Of a stretch of 64,000 bases of DNA, positions 26,620-36,991 are shown piece after piece (the stretch's first letter is position 1; each line of letters opens with the position of its first letter). The stretch is from Siphonobacter curvatus (GTDB lineage Bacteria > Bacteroidota > Bacteroidia > Cytophagales > Spirosomataceae), in the NCBI RefSeq assembly GCF_002943425.1, contig NZ_PTRA01000007.1:1-64000 (forward strand), given 5' to 3'. The notes below the pieces were generated by a model. That model was given only the letters and a program-made list of their open reading frames with translations, did no database searches and was not told the origin of the DNA. The position numbers were made by a program, and so were the translations under genes.

Positions 26620-27420
26620 CTATAAGGTTACGTATTGCAAGCCTCCCACCAAGTCAGCGAGAGCATTTCCGGGAACGGGCGTTTTCATGAAGTTTTCTCC
26701 AATCAAGAAGCCCCGGTATCCGGCTGCGTATAACTGATGAATCGTCTCCACACTGCTCAGGCCACTTTCTGACACTTTAACAAACTCATTGGGGATTTGT
26801 TCAACCAGTTGCAGCGAGGTATCGACTGAAACCTGAAACGTTTTCAGATCCCGGTTATTAACGCCTACCAGATTCAGATACGGATTCAGGCTGCGTTCGA
26901 GTTCTTCTTGATCATGTACTTCCAGTAGTACTTCCAGATTCAGGGATTGAGCAAACTGCCCTAAGTGCTTGATTTCTTCGGGACTAAGGCAGGCGGCAAT
27001 CAACAGAATAACGTCGGCACCCCAGGCTTTGGCTTCCAGAATCTGGTACTCATCCACGATGAAATCCTTGCGTAAGATCGGTGTTTGGGGGTTTGATTTA
27101 CGGGCCAGCTTTAAATCGTCGGCATCTCCGCCGAAAAACTCTTCGTCCGTCAATACCGATAATCCCGCGGCTCCGGCCTGAGCGTAGGCCAGGGTCACTT
27201 CTTCTACCTGTACCCGATCGTTGATCGTACCTTTCGAGGGTGACTTACGCTTAAACTCGGCGATGATTCCCGTGGAGTTTTCTTTCCGTAACTGACCGCT
27301 CAGCGAATTTCCGGTACGGCTAAAAGCGGGAAACAACTCCAGTTCGCGGGCTGCAATGTTGGCTTTGGCCTGGGAAATTTCTTTTCTTTTGTGCAGAACG
27401 ATCTTTTCAAGAATATTCAT
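26620..27420 (-). CDS. trpC: Indole-3-glycerol phosphate synthase
   Basis: TrpC closes the indole ring to make indole-3-glycerol phosphate, the substrate of TrpA. The family motifs IIAEFKRKSPSKG (catalytic Lys region), ILRKDFIVDEYQI, LVGVNNRDLKTF and VSESGL are all present in a 266-residue TIM barrel of normal length. It is 24 bases after the pseudouridine synthase gene and may be co-transcribed with it. No Trp-codon leader was seen upstream, and trpE, trpG and trpD are not in the window. Confidence 0.96.
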   Translation of the reverse strand: MNILEKIVLHKRKEISQAKANIAARELELFPAFSRTGNSLSGQLRKENSTGIIAEFKRKSPSKGTINDRVQVEEVTLAYAQAGAAGLSVLTDEEFFGGDADDLKLARKSNPQTPILRKDFIVDEYQILEAKAWGADVILLIAACLSPEEIKHLGQFAQSLNLEVLLEVHDQEELERSLNPYLNLVGVNNRDLKTFQVSVDTSLQLVEQIPNEFVKVSESGLSSVETIHQLYAAGYRGFLIGENFMKTPVPGNALADLVGGLQYVTL

Positions 27421-27444
27421 AGGGGTAGATGCGGTACTGACTGG

Positions 27445-28161
27445 TTATCCGTGAAAAATAGCTTCGTTTACTTCTTCATCAAATTCCAGGAATTCTTCCC
27501 AGAACGAATTTTGGGGTACGGCCGCTTTGCAGATAATCGGTTCATTCTTGATGGGATGAATAAAGTACAGGCGGCGAGCGTGCAGGTTAATACTGGCATC
27601 GGGGTTCGGCCGGGGGTACCCGTATTTCAGGTCCCCGCGAATGGGGCAACCCATGGAAGCCAACTGTACGCGAATCTGATGCGGACGACCCGTTACCGGA
27701 TTTACTTCCAGTAAAAAGTGGTGGTTCATTTCGCCAATTAGCTTGTAGGTCAACTCCGCTTTCTGAGAACCGGGTCGTTCGTAATCGTAGGCCGTTACTA
27801 CGTTTCGGGCTTCGTCTTTCACGAGCCAGTGCGTAAGTTTACCGCTTTTCTGCTCGGGGCGTTTGCCCACTACTGCCCAGTAGGTTTTCTGAATGTCCCG
27901 ACGACGGAAGAGTTCGTTCATCCGCTCGAGTCCTTTCGAGGTACGGGCAAACACGACCAGACCACTCACTGGGCGGTCCAGACGGTGTACCGTACCCAGA
28001 AATACGGCTCCGGGTTTATTGTATTTTACGCTGATGTAGTCTTTAACGTAATCGGAAAGAGTCTTGTCACCCGTTTGATCCCCCTGCACCAACACGCCGG
28101 CGGCTTTGTTGACGATAATCAGGTGGTTGTCTTCGTAGACGACATTAAATGGTTTTGCCAT
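27445..28161 (-). CDS. RluA-family pseudouridine synthase
   Basis: This enzyme isomerises uridine to pseudouridine in rRNA or tRNA. The catalytic motif HRLDRPVSGL carries the essential Asp, and the family segments PFNVVYEDNHLIIVNKAAG and GRPHQIRVQLASMGCPI (in parts) are present. There is no N-terminal S4 domain, so it resembles short RluA/RluC/TruC-like members rather than RluD. I use ATG 28161 (238 residues) since the longer frame from 28185 adds an atypical leader. An exact TAnnTTTG box occurs at 28183-28190 upstream. The precise target uridine cannot be assigned. Confidence 0.9.
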   Translation of the reverse strand: MAKPFNVVYEDNHLIIVNKAAGVLVQGDQTGDKTLSDYVKDYISVKYNKPGAVFLGTVHRLDRPVSGLVVFARTSKGLERMNELFRRRDIQKTYWAVVGKRPEQKSGKLTHWLVKDEARNVVTAYDYERPGSQKAELTYKLIGEMNHHFLLEVNPVTGRPHQIRVQLASMGCPIRGDLKYGYPRPNPDASINLHARRLYFIHPIKNEPIICKAAVPQNSFWEEFLEFDEEVNEAIFHG

Positions 28162-28309
28162 GGAGTGTACTTGGGAAAAGAACAAAGTTACACATTCTCA
28201 GGTAGAAATGATACGATATGCGACGAATGGCCGAAGCGGTTTTCGCGGAGCGGGAATTAAAATTCGGCAATCCGCATGCCTCCACCGGCATTCGTCTTAA
28301 CTTGGTAGT

Positions 28310-30805
28310 ATGAATCAACTCGATTTTCAGGAAGAAGTCACCCAGTTCGCCGACGTCATTCTGCCGATTCCCGTCCCCCGCTTATTTACGTACCGCGTTC
28401 CCCGCGAATTTGCCGGACAAATTCAGATTGGTGCCCGCGTCATTGTTCAGTTTGGTAAAACGAAAATTGTTACCGCCCTGGTTGCCCGGGTGCACACGCA
28501 GCCGCCCAAACAATATCAGGCCAAATATATTCTGGAAGTACTCGACGAAACGCCGCTGGTCACCCGCTGGCAACTAGAATTGTTCAGCTGGATTTCAGAG
28601 TACTACATGTGCCACATTGGCGAAGTGATGAACGTAGCTTTGCCTTCGGGATTGAAAATTTCCAGCCAGTCGAAAGTACAGTACAACCCGGATTTCGAAC
28701 ACCCCGATTTGCTGACGGCCCGGGAGAAGGAAATTGTGGAGGAAATCAAGGCCAAGCAATCGCTGACCTACGACGAACTCGCTCGCTTTGCCGATGTTAA
28801 AAACGTGTATCACCTCATCAAGTCACTGATTGGTAAACGGGCCATTATTGTCTTTGAAGAAGTACGCGAAAAATATTCGCCCAAGGTCGTTCGTAAAATT
28901 CGGCTGACGTCGTTCTACGCCGATCCAGAAAACCTGAAGGCTCTCATTGGGCAACTCGAAAAGTCACCCAAGCAACTGGATATTCTCCTGGAATACCTCC
29001 GCTACGTACCGGCCTTACGCGATCCGGAAAAGAATACGGAAGGTACCCCCAAATCCACGTTTTCCCGGAATGACGAGCTTTCGGATTCTTCCCTGGAAAC
29101 CTTACTCAAGAAGGGCATTTTTGAAAGTTTTGATGTGGTCGTCAGTCGCTTTGCGGAGGATACCGGTACCATCGCTACGATGCCTACGCTGTCCGAGCCG
29201 CAGCAACGAGCCGTACAGGAAGTAACGCAGGCTTTTCAGGAAAAAGATACGGTATTGCTGCACGGCGTTACGGGAGCGGGAAAAACGGAAGTATACATTC
29301 ACCTGATTGAACAGGCTCTGGAGAGTGGTTCTCAGGTGCTATATCTGTTGCCCGAAATTGCGTTGACCACGCAGATTGTCATTCGACTGAAGAAAATTTT
29401 TGGGGAACGGGTGGGCATTTACCACTCCAAATTTTCGGATAATGAACGCGTGGAAGTTTGGAAAGGTGTACTGTCCGGGCGTTTTCAGTTTGTCATTGGT
29501 GTTCGTTCGGCCATTTTCCTTCCCTTCGACAGTCTGGGTCTGATCATTGTGGACGAAGAACACGAAGCCAGCTACAAACAGTACGATCCCGCTCCCCGCT
29601 ACCACGCCCGCGATTCGGCCCTGGTTATTGCCCGGATGCAGGGAGCTAAAGTACTACTGGGCTCGGCCACGCCTTCCATCGAAAGCTTTTACCACGCGCA
29701 GCAGGGTCGGTATGGACTGGTACAATTGAAGGAACGGTTTGGGAATGCGGCTCTGCCCGCGATTGAACTCATTGACATCAGACAGGCCCGAAAAAACCGG
29801 GAAATGAAAGGTGATTTTTCGGGTGAACTACTACGTCAACTGGAACAAAACCTGGAGAAAAAAGAGCAGACCATTCTGTTTCAGAACCGACGCGGCTATT
29901 CGCCTTACCTGACCTGCGACGATTGTAGCTGGATTTCTAAATGCGATAACTGCGATGTAAGCCTGACCTACCACCAACGCGACGGCGAACTTCGCTGCCA
30001 TTACTGCGGCCATAAAGAACACTTGCCCCGTACCTGCCCGGCTTGCGGCAGTACGAAAATCCGTACGCAGGGCTTTGGTACCGAAAAGCTGGAAGAAGAT
30101 TTACAGTTGCATTTTCCTGCCGCCCGCATTCAACGCATGGATTTAGATACGACGCGTTCGAAAACGGCTTTTCAGCAAATGATCACCGATTTTGAACAGG
30201 GTGAAACGGATATGCTGGTGGGTACGCAAATGGTTTCGAAAGGTCTGGATTTCGATAAGGTTAGTCTGGTCGCCATTTTCGATGCGGACCGAATGATCAA
30301 TTTTCCCGATTTTCGCTCTACCGAACGGTCCTTTCAGTTGCTTACCCAAGTATCCGGACGAGCGGGACGACGTAAAGAACGAGCCGGGCGCGTACTGATC
30401 CAAACCAACAATACCCAGCATCCCATTCTGGCCAAGATCATTCATAATGATTACGAAGGTTTCTACGCCGAAGAAATCGAGGAACGGCAGGCTTACGGCT
30501 ATCCACCCTTTACCCGCATTATTCGGCTGACCACTCGTCATCTGGAACAGCAAACGGCTCAGGCCGCAGCTCAGAAACTGGCAACCTTGTTACTGCAAAA
30601 AGTAGGTACTGACCGGGTGAAAGGTCCGGAATCACCCTTGGTTGAGCGTATTCGGAATCAGTTTCTGTTTGACGTACTGTTAAAGTTCGAGCGAAATCTG
30701 AATTTGAAAGCCATTAAGGAATTTGTAAAAGAAACGATTGAGGAGGTCGTAACGACGAAGGAGTTTAAAGGGATTAGTATTGTCATTGATGTAGACCCCG
30801 TGTAA
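28310..30805 (+). CDS. priA: Primosomal protein N' (PriA helicase)
   Basis: PriA is the 3'-to-5' DNA helicase that restarts stalled replication forks and loads the replicative helicase. The N-terminal 3'-DNA-binding domain spans about residues 1-110. The Walker A motif is GVTGAGKTEVY and the DEAH-type box is VDEEHEASYKQ. The zinc-binding insert has the paired cysteines (CDDC, CDNC, CHYC, CPAC), and helicase motifs V and VI (GTQMVSKGLDF, TQVSGRAGR) are present. Length (831) is normal for Bacteroidota. It is divergent from the pseudouridine synthase gene. Confidence 0.97.
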   Translation: MNQLDFQEEVTQFADVILPIPVPRLFTYRVPREFAGQIQIGARVIVQFGKTKIVTALVARVHTQPPKQYQAKYILEVLDETPLVTRWQLELFSWISEYYMCHIGEVMNVALPSGLKISSQSKVQYNPDFEHPDLLTAREKEIVEEIKAKQSLTYDELARFADVKNVYHLIKSLIGKRAIIVFEEVREKYSPKVVRKIRLTSFYADPENLKALIGQLEKSPKQLDILLEYLRYVPALRDPEKNTEGTPKSTFSRNDELSDSSLETLLKKGIFESFDVVVSRFAEDTGTIATMPTLSEPQQRAVQEVTQAFQEKDTVLLHGVTGAGKTEVYIHLIEQALESGSQVLYLLPEIALTTQIVIRLKKIFGERVGIYHSKFSDNERVEVWKGVLSGRFQFVIGVRSAIFLPFDSLGLIIVDEEHEASYKQYDPAPRYHARDSALVIARMQGAKVLLGSATPSIESFYHAQQGRYGLVQLKERFGNAALPAIELIDIRQARKNREMKGDFSGELLRQLEQNLEKKEQTILFQNRRGYSPYLTCDDCSWISKCDNCDVSLTYHQRDGELRCHYCGHKEHLPRTCPACGSTKIRTQGFGTEKLEEDLQLHFPAARIQRMDLDTTRSKTAFQQMITDFEQGETDMLVGTQMVSKGLDFDKVSLVAIFDADRMINFPDFRSTERSFQLLTQVSGRAGRRKERAGRVLIQTNNTQHPILAKIIHNDYEGFYAEEIEERQAYGYPPFTRIIRLTTRHLEQQTAQAAAQKLATLLLQKVGTDRVKGPESPLVERIRNQFLFDVLLKFERNLNLKAIKEFVKETIEEVVTTKEFKGISIVIDVDPV

Positions 30806-30859
30806 CGCATATTACTGACAATCAGGATTATACTAAATCTTTCATTGACCGCTCTACCT

Positions 30860-32035
30860 ATGTCAGCCTCACCTTTAGCACGGGTTCGTATCGAAAGCAT
30901 TGATGTGGTCCGGGGCCTGATCATGATTCTCATGGCCCTGGATCATACGCGGGAATATTTGCACGTTAATGCTTTTTTTTCCAATCCACTGGATTTAAAT
31001 CAGCCTTCTTACATTCTCTACTTTACCCGCTGGGTCACGCATTTCTGTGCTCCTAATTTCATCCTGCTAGCTGGGCTATCCGCCTACCTTTCCGGACAGA
31101 AGAAAACGCGGGCTCAGCAACGCTGGTTTTTATTGAGTCGCGGGCTCTGGTTAATTTTTCTGGAACTGACCGTTATTACCTTCGGACTTTGGTTCGATGT
31201 GAAGTTTTCGTTCCTCACGTTACAGGTTATCTGGGCTACGGGCATGGGGTTTATCCTTTTGAGTGCACTTCTGGGCTTGCCGCTCTGGGCAATAGCGGGC
31301 CTGGGGATAGGCATTGTTGCGGGGCATAATGCACTCGACGGCTTAACTTTCCCCAAAGGTTCTACGGCAGAAACCGTTCTTTTTCTGCTGCACCAACCCG
31401 GTCCCATTCCCCTATCGCCGGAACGACTCCTCCTGAATTTGTATCCATTTCTAGCCTGGGTCGGCATTATGCTTTGCGGGTACGCGTTGGGGAGCTGGTA
31501 TCGAAGGGACGCCTCGTCGGTGCAGCGACAAAAGAAGCTACTATATCTGGGCTCAGGGTTAGTTTTGACCTTTATCCTACTACGGTTGGTGAATACGTAT
31601 GGCGATCCCGCTCCCTGGCAACCGCAGACCTCGCCGGGTGTCACCTTGCTTTCTTTTCTCAACACCACTAAGTACCCGCCTTCGCTGCTGTACGCACTCA
31701 TGACGACGGGGCCGGCTTTGTTGTTACTGGCTTTTCTGGAACGTAAACCACGCTGGAGCTGGATGAGCATTTACGGCAAAGTGCCGCTTTTTTATTACCT
31801 CATCCACTTTTATATTCTTCATTCGCTGGCCATTCTGGTGCATCTGTACCAGGGAATACCCTGGGCGAAGATTAACTTTCAGAATGGCACCGCAGGTATT
31901 GAACCGAATATTGGACTTTCATTAGCAGGTGTCTACCTGGTTTGGCTGGGCGTGGTTGCTTTTTTCTATCCACTCTGTAAGCGTTACGCCGCCTTTAAGC
32001 AACGGCAAACGCATGCAATCTGGCGTTATTTGTAA
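30860..32035 (+). CDS. DUF1624/HGSNAT-like multi-pass membrane protein
   Basis: This is an integral membrane protein with about ten helices in 391 residues. The N-terminal signature RIESIDVVRGLIMILMALDHTR (read as IDVVRGLIMILMALDHTR) matches the heparan-alpha-glucosaminide N-acetyltransferase-like DUF1624 family. Such proteins are thought to transfer acyl groups across the membrane to sugars, but few members have been tested. The ATG at 30860 is preferred over a TTG at 30845. It follows priA by 54 bases and may be co-transcribed with it. Substrate unknown. Confidence 0.8.
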   Translation: MSASPLARVRIESIDVVRGLIMILMALDHTREYLHVNAFFSNPLDLNQPSYILYFTRWVTHFCAPNFILLAGLSAYLSGQKKTRAQQRWFLLSRGLWLIFLELTVITFGLWFDVKFSFLTLQVIWATGMGFILLSALLGLPLWAIAGLGIGIVAGHNALDGLTFPKGSTAETVLFLLHQPGPIPLSPERLLLNLYPFLAWVGIMLCGYALGSWYRRDASSVQRQKKLLYLGSGLVLTFILLRLVNTYGDPAPWQPQTSPGVTLLSFLNTTKYPPSLLYALMTTGPALLLLAFLERKPRWSWMSIYGKVPLFYYLIHFYILHSLAILVHLYQGIPWAKINFQNGTAGIEPNIGLSLAGVYLVWLGVVAFFYPLCKRYAAFKQRQTHAIWRYL

Positions 32036-32132
32036 TAGTAGTCCCCCTTTGATCACCTTATCCCTACTGGGGAAAAGCGTACTTTGGAACGACCTTTTTA
32101 CTGATGAGGGCTCAACCAACCACGAAAAAATC

Positions 32133-32384
32133 ATGAGCCGTCATTCAGCGAATACTAAAGACCCTAATGTAGAATCAGTCCCAACGGCTGAGCTGCCCGA
32201 AGGAACGCCCGAATTAACGGAAGTAGAGCGTACGGGTGAAATGCCGATTGTGGATACCGTTGCCGATGGAGAAGGCGATGCCACCCATGAAACCAAAGCA
32301 TCTACCCTGGAAAAACAGAAAGTAGATGAGATTTTGGATGAAGAGGAAGCCCGCGAACGGGAAAAACATACTAAGAAAAAATAG
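32133..32384 (+). CDS. Small acidic hypothetical protein
   Basis: From ATG 32133 the frame gives an 83-residue, very acidic, apparently disordered protein, rich in Glu, Thr and Asp, with a basic tail (EREKHTKKK). No cysteine, membrane helix or known motif is seen. It follows the DUF1624-like gene by 97 bases and ends before a terminator. Codon use looks natural, but coding status rests only on the open frame and its position, so it could be spurious. Confidence 0.5.
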   Translation: MSRHSANTKDPNVESVPTAELPEGTPELTEVERTGEMPIVDTVADGEGDATHETKASTLEKQKVDEILDEEEAREREKHTKKK

Positions 32385-32439
32385 TTGTTGGTGGTTTGTA
32401 CAAGTAATTCTTAAGCTGTCAACTAAAAACCAACAACTA
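32382..32439. repeat. 11-bp inverted repeat overlapping the stop of the acidic-protein gene
   Basis: TAGTTGTTGGT (32382-32392) is complemented exactly by ACCAACAACTA (32429-32439). The left arm begins with the TAG stop codon. It touches the terminator that follows, so a larger two-hairpin structure is possible. Confidence 0.55.
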
Positions 32440-32475
32440 AAAAACCCCGACTGGTCAGACCAATCGGGGTTTTTC
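32439..32475. terminator. Bidirectional terminator between convergent genes and rpoC
   Basis: AAAAACCCCGACTGGTC pairs with GACCAATCGGGGTTTTT around a one-base centre, with a single mismatch. The A and T runs make it usable in both directions: for the plus-strand genes ending at 32384 and for rpoC, whose stop is at 32494 on the minus strand. Confidence 0.85.
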
Positions 32476-32493
32476 ATTTATCGATTATTCAGC

Positions 32494-35400
32494 TTACGCC
32501 AGTTCTTTCCGCTTGCGGGAAGACGTCTTGGTTTCGGTGAATTTTTCGCCTTCTTCGGGATTCGTTACTAACAGATCCTGGTAGCGACGTACCCCCGTAC
32601 CGGCCGGAATGAGGTGACCTACGATCACGTTCTCTTTCAGACCTTCGAGTCGGTCGGCCTTCGCCCGTACGGCAGCTTCGGAAAGTACTTTCGTCGTTTC
32701 CTGGAACGACGCCGCAGAGATGAAGGATTCCGTACCTAAAGACGCCTGCGTGATACCCATCAACGTCGGACGGGATACGGCTGGCATGGCATCGCGAACG
32801 AGTACCAGTGCTTTATCCTGACGTTTCAGTGAGGAGTTTTCATCGCGTAGCTGACGAGCGGTAATGATCTGACCTACTTTTACGTTAGCCGAATCACCCG
32901 CGTCGATAACCACTTTACGATCTAGGATCGCATCGTTTTCGCTACGGAACGTCCACTTATCTACACCTTGGTTTTCCAGGAAGTTGGTGTCGCCTGAATC
33001 GATAATCTCCACTTTCTGCATCATCTGACGAACGATACATTCGATGTGTTTATCGTTGATTTTTACCCCTTGCAGACGGTAAACTTCCTGAATTTCATTC
33101 ACCAGATACTCCTGAACGGCGGTCGGTCCTTTGATGGACAGAATGTCGGCCGGAGTGATGGCTCCATCGGAAAGCGGCAGACCCGCCTTGATGAAGTCAT
33201 TGTTCTGAACGAGAATGTGTTTCGAGGTAGATACGAGGTATTTTTTCTCGGTTTCATCCTTACCACGAACGAAGATTTCACGGTTACCGCGTTTCACGGC
33301 TCCCAGCGTTACTACGCCGTCGATTTCAGAAACAACCGCCGGGTTCGACGGGTTACGAGCTTCGAACAATTCCGTTACCCGGGGCAGACCACCCGTAATG
33401 TCACGGGTTTTACCTACGGAACGAGGAATCTTGGCCAGGATGTGACCTGGTTTGATTTCTGCTCCAACCTCTGCCGCCAGACGAGCACCTACGGGCATAT
33501 TATACCCACGTGAGCCATCTTCGGAATCATTTTTCACCCAAACCGTCGGGTTTTTCGTACGGTCACGGCTTTCTACGATTACCTTCTCTTTAAAGCCCGT
33601 CGTTTCATCGAATTCTTCTTTGAACGTCAGACCATCTTCGATGGCTTCGTATTCTACCTTACCACTGATTTCGCTCAAGATGACGGCGTTATACGGATCC
33701 CAGGCACAAAGTTCTTGGCCTTTCGTTACTGTTTCGCCATCTTTCACGCTCAGGTACGCACCGTAAGGAACGTTGTTGGCGATCAATACCTGACCCGCAT
33801 ACGTCGTTCCGGGAGCTCCAATGATTTGAAGTTCGCCTGAACGGCCCATGACGACTAGCGTATCTTCACCCGTTGGACGTTGCGTTTCCAGCGTCCGTAA
33901 TTCTTCGAATCGTACGATACCGTCGAACTTGGCCCGGATGCTGGCATCCAGAGCAATGTTTTGAGCAGTACCCCCTACGTGGAACGTACGAAGCGTCAGC
34001 TGCGTACCAGGTTCCCCGATGGATTGCGAAGCAATAACCCCAACGGCTTCACCAATGTTAACCAGACGGCCCGTTGCCAGGTTGCGTCCGTAACACTTAG
34101 CACAAACACCATTACGGGTTTCGCAAGTCAGTACCGAACGAATTTCCACACTTTCGATGCTCGTTTCGTCGATATGCTTGGCTTTATCTTCATCGATGAT
34201 TTCACCCGCGTGAACAATCGTATTACCCGTTAAAGGATCAACGACATCATACGTAGTTACCCGACCGAGAATACGTTCCGACAGCGGTTCAACGACGTCA
34301 TCATTTTCTTTCAATGCTGAAATCGTAATACCCCGCAGCGTCTGGCAATCCTCTTCGTTGATAACCACATCCTGAGCTACGTCATGGAGACGACGGGTCA
34401 AGTAACCAGCATCGGCCGTTTTCAAAGCCGTATCCGCCAGACCTTTCCGGGCACCGTGCGTAGAGATGAAGTACTCCAATACGTCCAGACCTTCTTTAAA
34501 GTTCGAACGGATCGGGTTTTCGATGATTTCCCCAACCGAACCTTGTAAGTTCTTCTGAGGTTTCGCCATCAGACCCCGCATACCACCCAACTGACGAATC
34601 TGCTCCCGAGAACCCCGGGCACCGGAGTGCATCATCATGTAGATGGAGTTAAATCCACCCTGATCGGTCTCGAGTTGCTTCATCAGCGTATCAGTGATTT
34701 TCGAGTTCACCCGCGTCCAGATATCAATGATCTGGTTGTAACGCTCGTTATCCGTGATCAGACCCATGTAGTAGTTGTCCCACACGCCCTGAACTTCACC
34801 TTCCGCACCAACGAGTAATTCGTCTTTTACTTCCGGAATTTTAATATCATTCAGACCGATCGACAGACCACCTTTGAATGCCATCCGGAAACCTAATTCC
34901 TTGATGTCATCCAGGAACTGAGCCGTACGGGCTACACCAGCAATTTTGAAGACGTGTGAAATGATTTGTTGCAGTTTTTTCTTCGTCAACAATTCATTCA
35001 GGTAACCTACTTCTTCAGGAACGGCCTGGTTAAAGAGTACACGACCCGCTACAGTTTCAATGATTTTGGTTTCGAACGTACCATCTTCATTACGAACCCG
35101 TACCTTACATTTGATATTGGCGTGTTTCGAGATACGTCCTTCGTTCACGGCGATGATTACTTCTTCCGCACCGTAGAACGTCATGCCTTCGCCAGCGATT
35201 GGATATTCGGGCGTATGCACACGGCCTTTGGTTACGTAGTACAGACCAAGAACCATGTCTTGAGAAGGTACCGTAATCGGAGCACCGTTAGCCGGGTTCA
35301 GAATGTTGTGCGAAGCCAGCATTAACAGAGAGGCTTCCAGAACGGCTTCATGTCCTAGGGGAACGTGAACGGCCATCTGGTCACCGTCAAAGTCAGCGTT

Positions 35401-36813
35401 GAATGCCGTACAAACCAGTGGGTGCAACTGAATCGCTTTACCTTCGATCAGCTTGGGCTGGAAAGCCTGGATACCCAGACGGTGCAGCGTTGGAGCCCGG
35501 TTCAGCAGTACAGGGTGACCTTTCAATACGTTTTCCAGAATGTCCCAAACGACGGGGTCTTTCCGGTCTACGATTTTCTTCGCTGATTTTACCGTTTTCA
35601 CGATACCACGCTCGATGAGTTTGCGGATGATAAACGGCTTGAATAACTCAGCCGCCATATCTTTAGGAAGACCGCATTCGTGCAATTTCAGCTCAGGACC
35701 TACTACGATTACCGAACGACCGGAGTAGTCAACCCGCTTACCTAACAAGTTCTGACGGAAACGACCCTGCTTACCTTTCAGCATGTCTGAAAGTGATTTC
35801 AGCGCACGGTTACCTTCGGAACGAACGGCGTTTACTTTCCGTGAGTTATCGAAGAGCGAATCCACGGCTTCCTGCAACATCCGTTTTTCGTTCCGGAGAA
35901 TTACTTCGGGAGCCTTGATTTCGATCAGACGTTTCAGACGGTTGTTACGAATGATTACCCGACGGTATAAGTCGTTCAAATCAGACGTAGCAAAACGACC
36001 TCCGTCCAGAGGGACGAGCGGACGCAGTTCGGGAGGAATTACCGGTACCATACGGATTACCATCCACTCGGGACGATTTTCGATACGGGTCTTTGCGTCA
36101 CGAAGGGCTTCTACTACCTTCAGACGTTTCAGGGCTTCCTGTTTCCGTTGTTGTGACGTATCGTTAGCAGCGGAGTGACGCAGTTCGTATGAAAGCTCAT
36201 CCAACTGGATACGTGACAGTAACATTTCCAGGGCTTCGGCACCCATTTTCGCGATAAACTTGTTCGCGTCGGTGTCGGGCAGCAACTGGTTTTCGCGGGG
36301 CAGCTTGTCAATGATGTCCAGGTATTCGTCTTCCGTTAAGAAGTCGAGCGTCTGAACGCCATCTTCAGCTTTAGCACCGGGTTGAACGACCACGTACCGT
36401 TCGTAGTAAATAATTTGGTCGAGCTTCTTGGAAGAGATACCGAGCAGGTAGCCAATTTTGTTAGGCAAGCTGCGGAAGTACCAGATGTGAGCAACGGGAA
36501 CCACCAGTTCAATGTGACCCATCCGCTCGCGACGTACTTTCTTCTCGGTTACTTCCACTCCGCAACGGTCGCAGATGATGCCTTTGTAGCGAATCCGCTT
36601 GTATTTGCCACAGTGACACTCCCAGTCTTTTACGGGACCGAAGATCCGCTCACAGAACAAACCACCCATTTCGGGTTTGTAAGTCCGGTAGTTGATCGTT
36701 TCGGGCTGGGTCACTTCACCGAACGAATTCTCGAGAATTGATTCGGGAGACGCCAAACTAATAGTGATCTTCGAGAAGTCGCTATTTAGTTTTTTGTTTT
36801 TCTTTAATGACAT
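32494..36813 (-). CDS. rpoC: RNA polymerase beta' subunit
   Basis: RpoC forms the catalytic half of RNA polymerase with RpoB. The zinc ribbon near the N-terminus ([20 protein letters not shown], in parts CHCGKY and CDRCG), the Mg-binding [15 protein letters not shown] and the second cysteine cluster ([13 protein letters not shown]) are visible. The trigger-loop region [16 protein letters not shown] is intact. The start is ATG 36813 ([10 protein letters not shown]), giving 1439 residues; a TTG two codons upstream is less likely. Unusually, it is not adjacent to rpoB: an acyltransferase gene and a large palindrome lie between them. Confidence 0.98.
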   Translation of the reverse strand: MSLKKNKKLNSDFSKITISLASPESILENSFGEVTQPETINYRTYKPEMGGLFCERIFGPVKDWECHCGKYKRIRYKGIICDRCGVEVTEKKVRRERMGHIELVVPVAHIWYFRSLPNKIGYLLGISSKKLDQIIYYERYVVVQPGAKAEDGVQTLDFLTEDEYLDIIDKLPRENQLLPDTDANKFIAKMGAEALEMLLSRIQLDELSYELRHSAANDTSQQRKQEALKRLKVVEALRDAKTRIENRPEWMVIRMVPVIPPELRPLVPLDGGRFATSDLNDLYRRVIIRNNRLKRLIEIKAPEVILRNEKRMLQEAVDSLFDNSRKVNAVRSEGNRALKSLSDMLKGKQGRFRQNLLGKRVDYSGRSVIVVGPELKLHECGLPKDMAAELFKPFIIRKLIERGIVKTVKSAKKIVDRKDPVVWDILENVLKGHPVLLNRAPTLHRLGIQAFQPKLIEGKAIQLHPLVCTAFNADFDGDQMAVHVPLGHEAVLEASLLMLASHNILNPANGAPITVPSQDMVLGLYYVTKGRVHTPEYPIAGEGMTFYGAEEVIIAVNEGRISKHANIKCKVRVRNEDGTFETKIIETVAGRVLFNQAVPEEVGYLNELLTKKKLQQIISHVFKIAGVARTAQFLDDIKELGFRMAFKGGLSIGLNDIKIPEVKDELLVGAEGEVQGVWDNYYMGLITDNERYNQIIDIWTRVNSKITDTLMKQLETDQGGFNSIYMMMHSGARGSREQIRQLGGMRGLMAKPQKNLQGSVGEIIENPIRSNFKEGLDVLEYFISTHGARKGLADTALKTADAGYLTRRLHDVAQDVVINEEDCQTLRGITISALKENDDVVEPLSERILGRVTTYDVVDPLTGNTIVHAGEIIDEDKAKHIDETSIESVEIRSVLTCETRNGVCAKCYGRNLATGRLVNIGEAVGVIASQSIGEPGTQLTLRTFHVGGTAQNIALDASIRAKFDGIVRFEELRTLETQRPTGEDTLVVMGRSGELQIIGAPGTTYAGQVLIANNVPYGAYLSVKDGETVTKGQELCAWDPYNAVILSEISGKVEYEAIEDGLTFKEEFDETTGFKEKVIVESRDRTKNPTVWVKNDSEDGSRGYNMPVGARLAAEVGAEIKPGHILAKIPRSVGKTRDITGGLPRVTELFEARNPSNPAVVSEIDGVVTLGAVKRGNREIFVRGKDETEKKYLVSTSKHILVQNNDFIKAGLPLSDGAITPADILSIKGPTAVQEYLVNEIQEVYRLQGVKINDKHIECIVRQMMQKVEIIDSGDTNFLENQGVDKWTFRSENDAILDRKVVIDAGDSANVKVGQIITARQLRDENSSLKRQDKALVLVRDAMPAVSRPTLMGITQASLGTESFISAASFQETTKVLSEAAVRAKADRLEGLKENVIVGHLIPAGTGVRRYQDLLVTNPEEGEKFTETKTSSRKRKELA

Positions 36814-36991
36814 TTTCAAATATGGTTTTGGAATGAAAATGATGCTGTATTAGGCTTTTCAAAGGAATCAATCAGCCTTTAACCATCGGGATCAGAAAGC
36901 GGTTTTACCAACTTTCAAATCGCTAGGGATATCCCTTATTCCAATGCTATTTTACTGGTAACGTGAACCGACTGCTTTAGATTTCAAACGA

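Noticed and set aside
36925-36936. 12-bp palindrome AGGGATATCCCT upstream of rpoC
   Set aside because: It is short, single and lacks promoter boxes at a useful distance; it could be an operator but nothing supports that.
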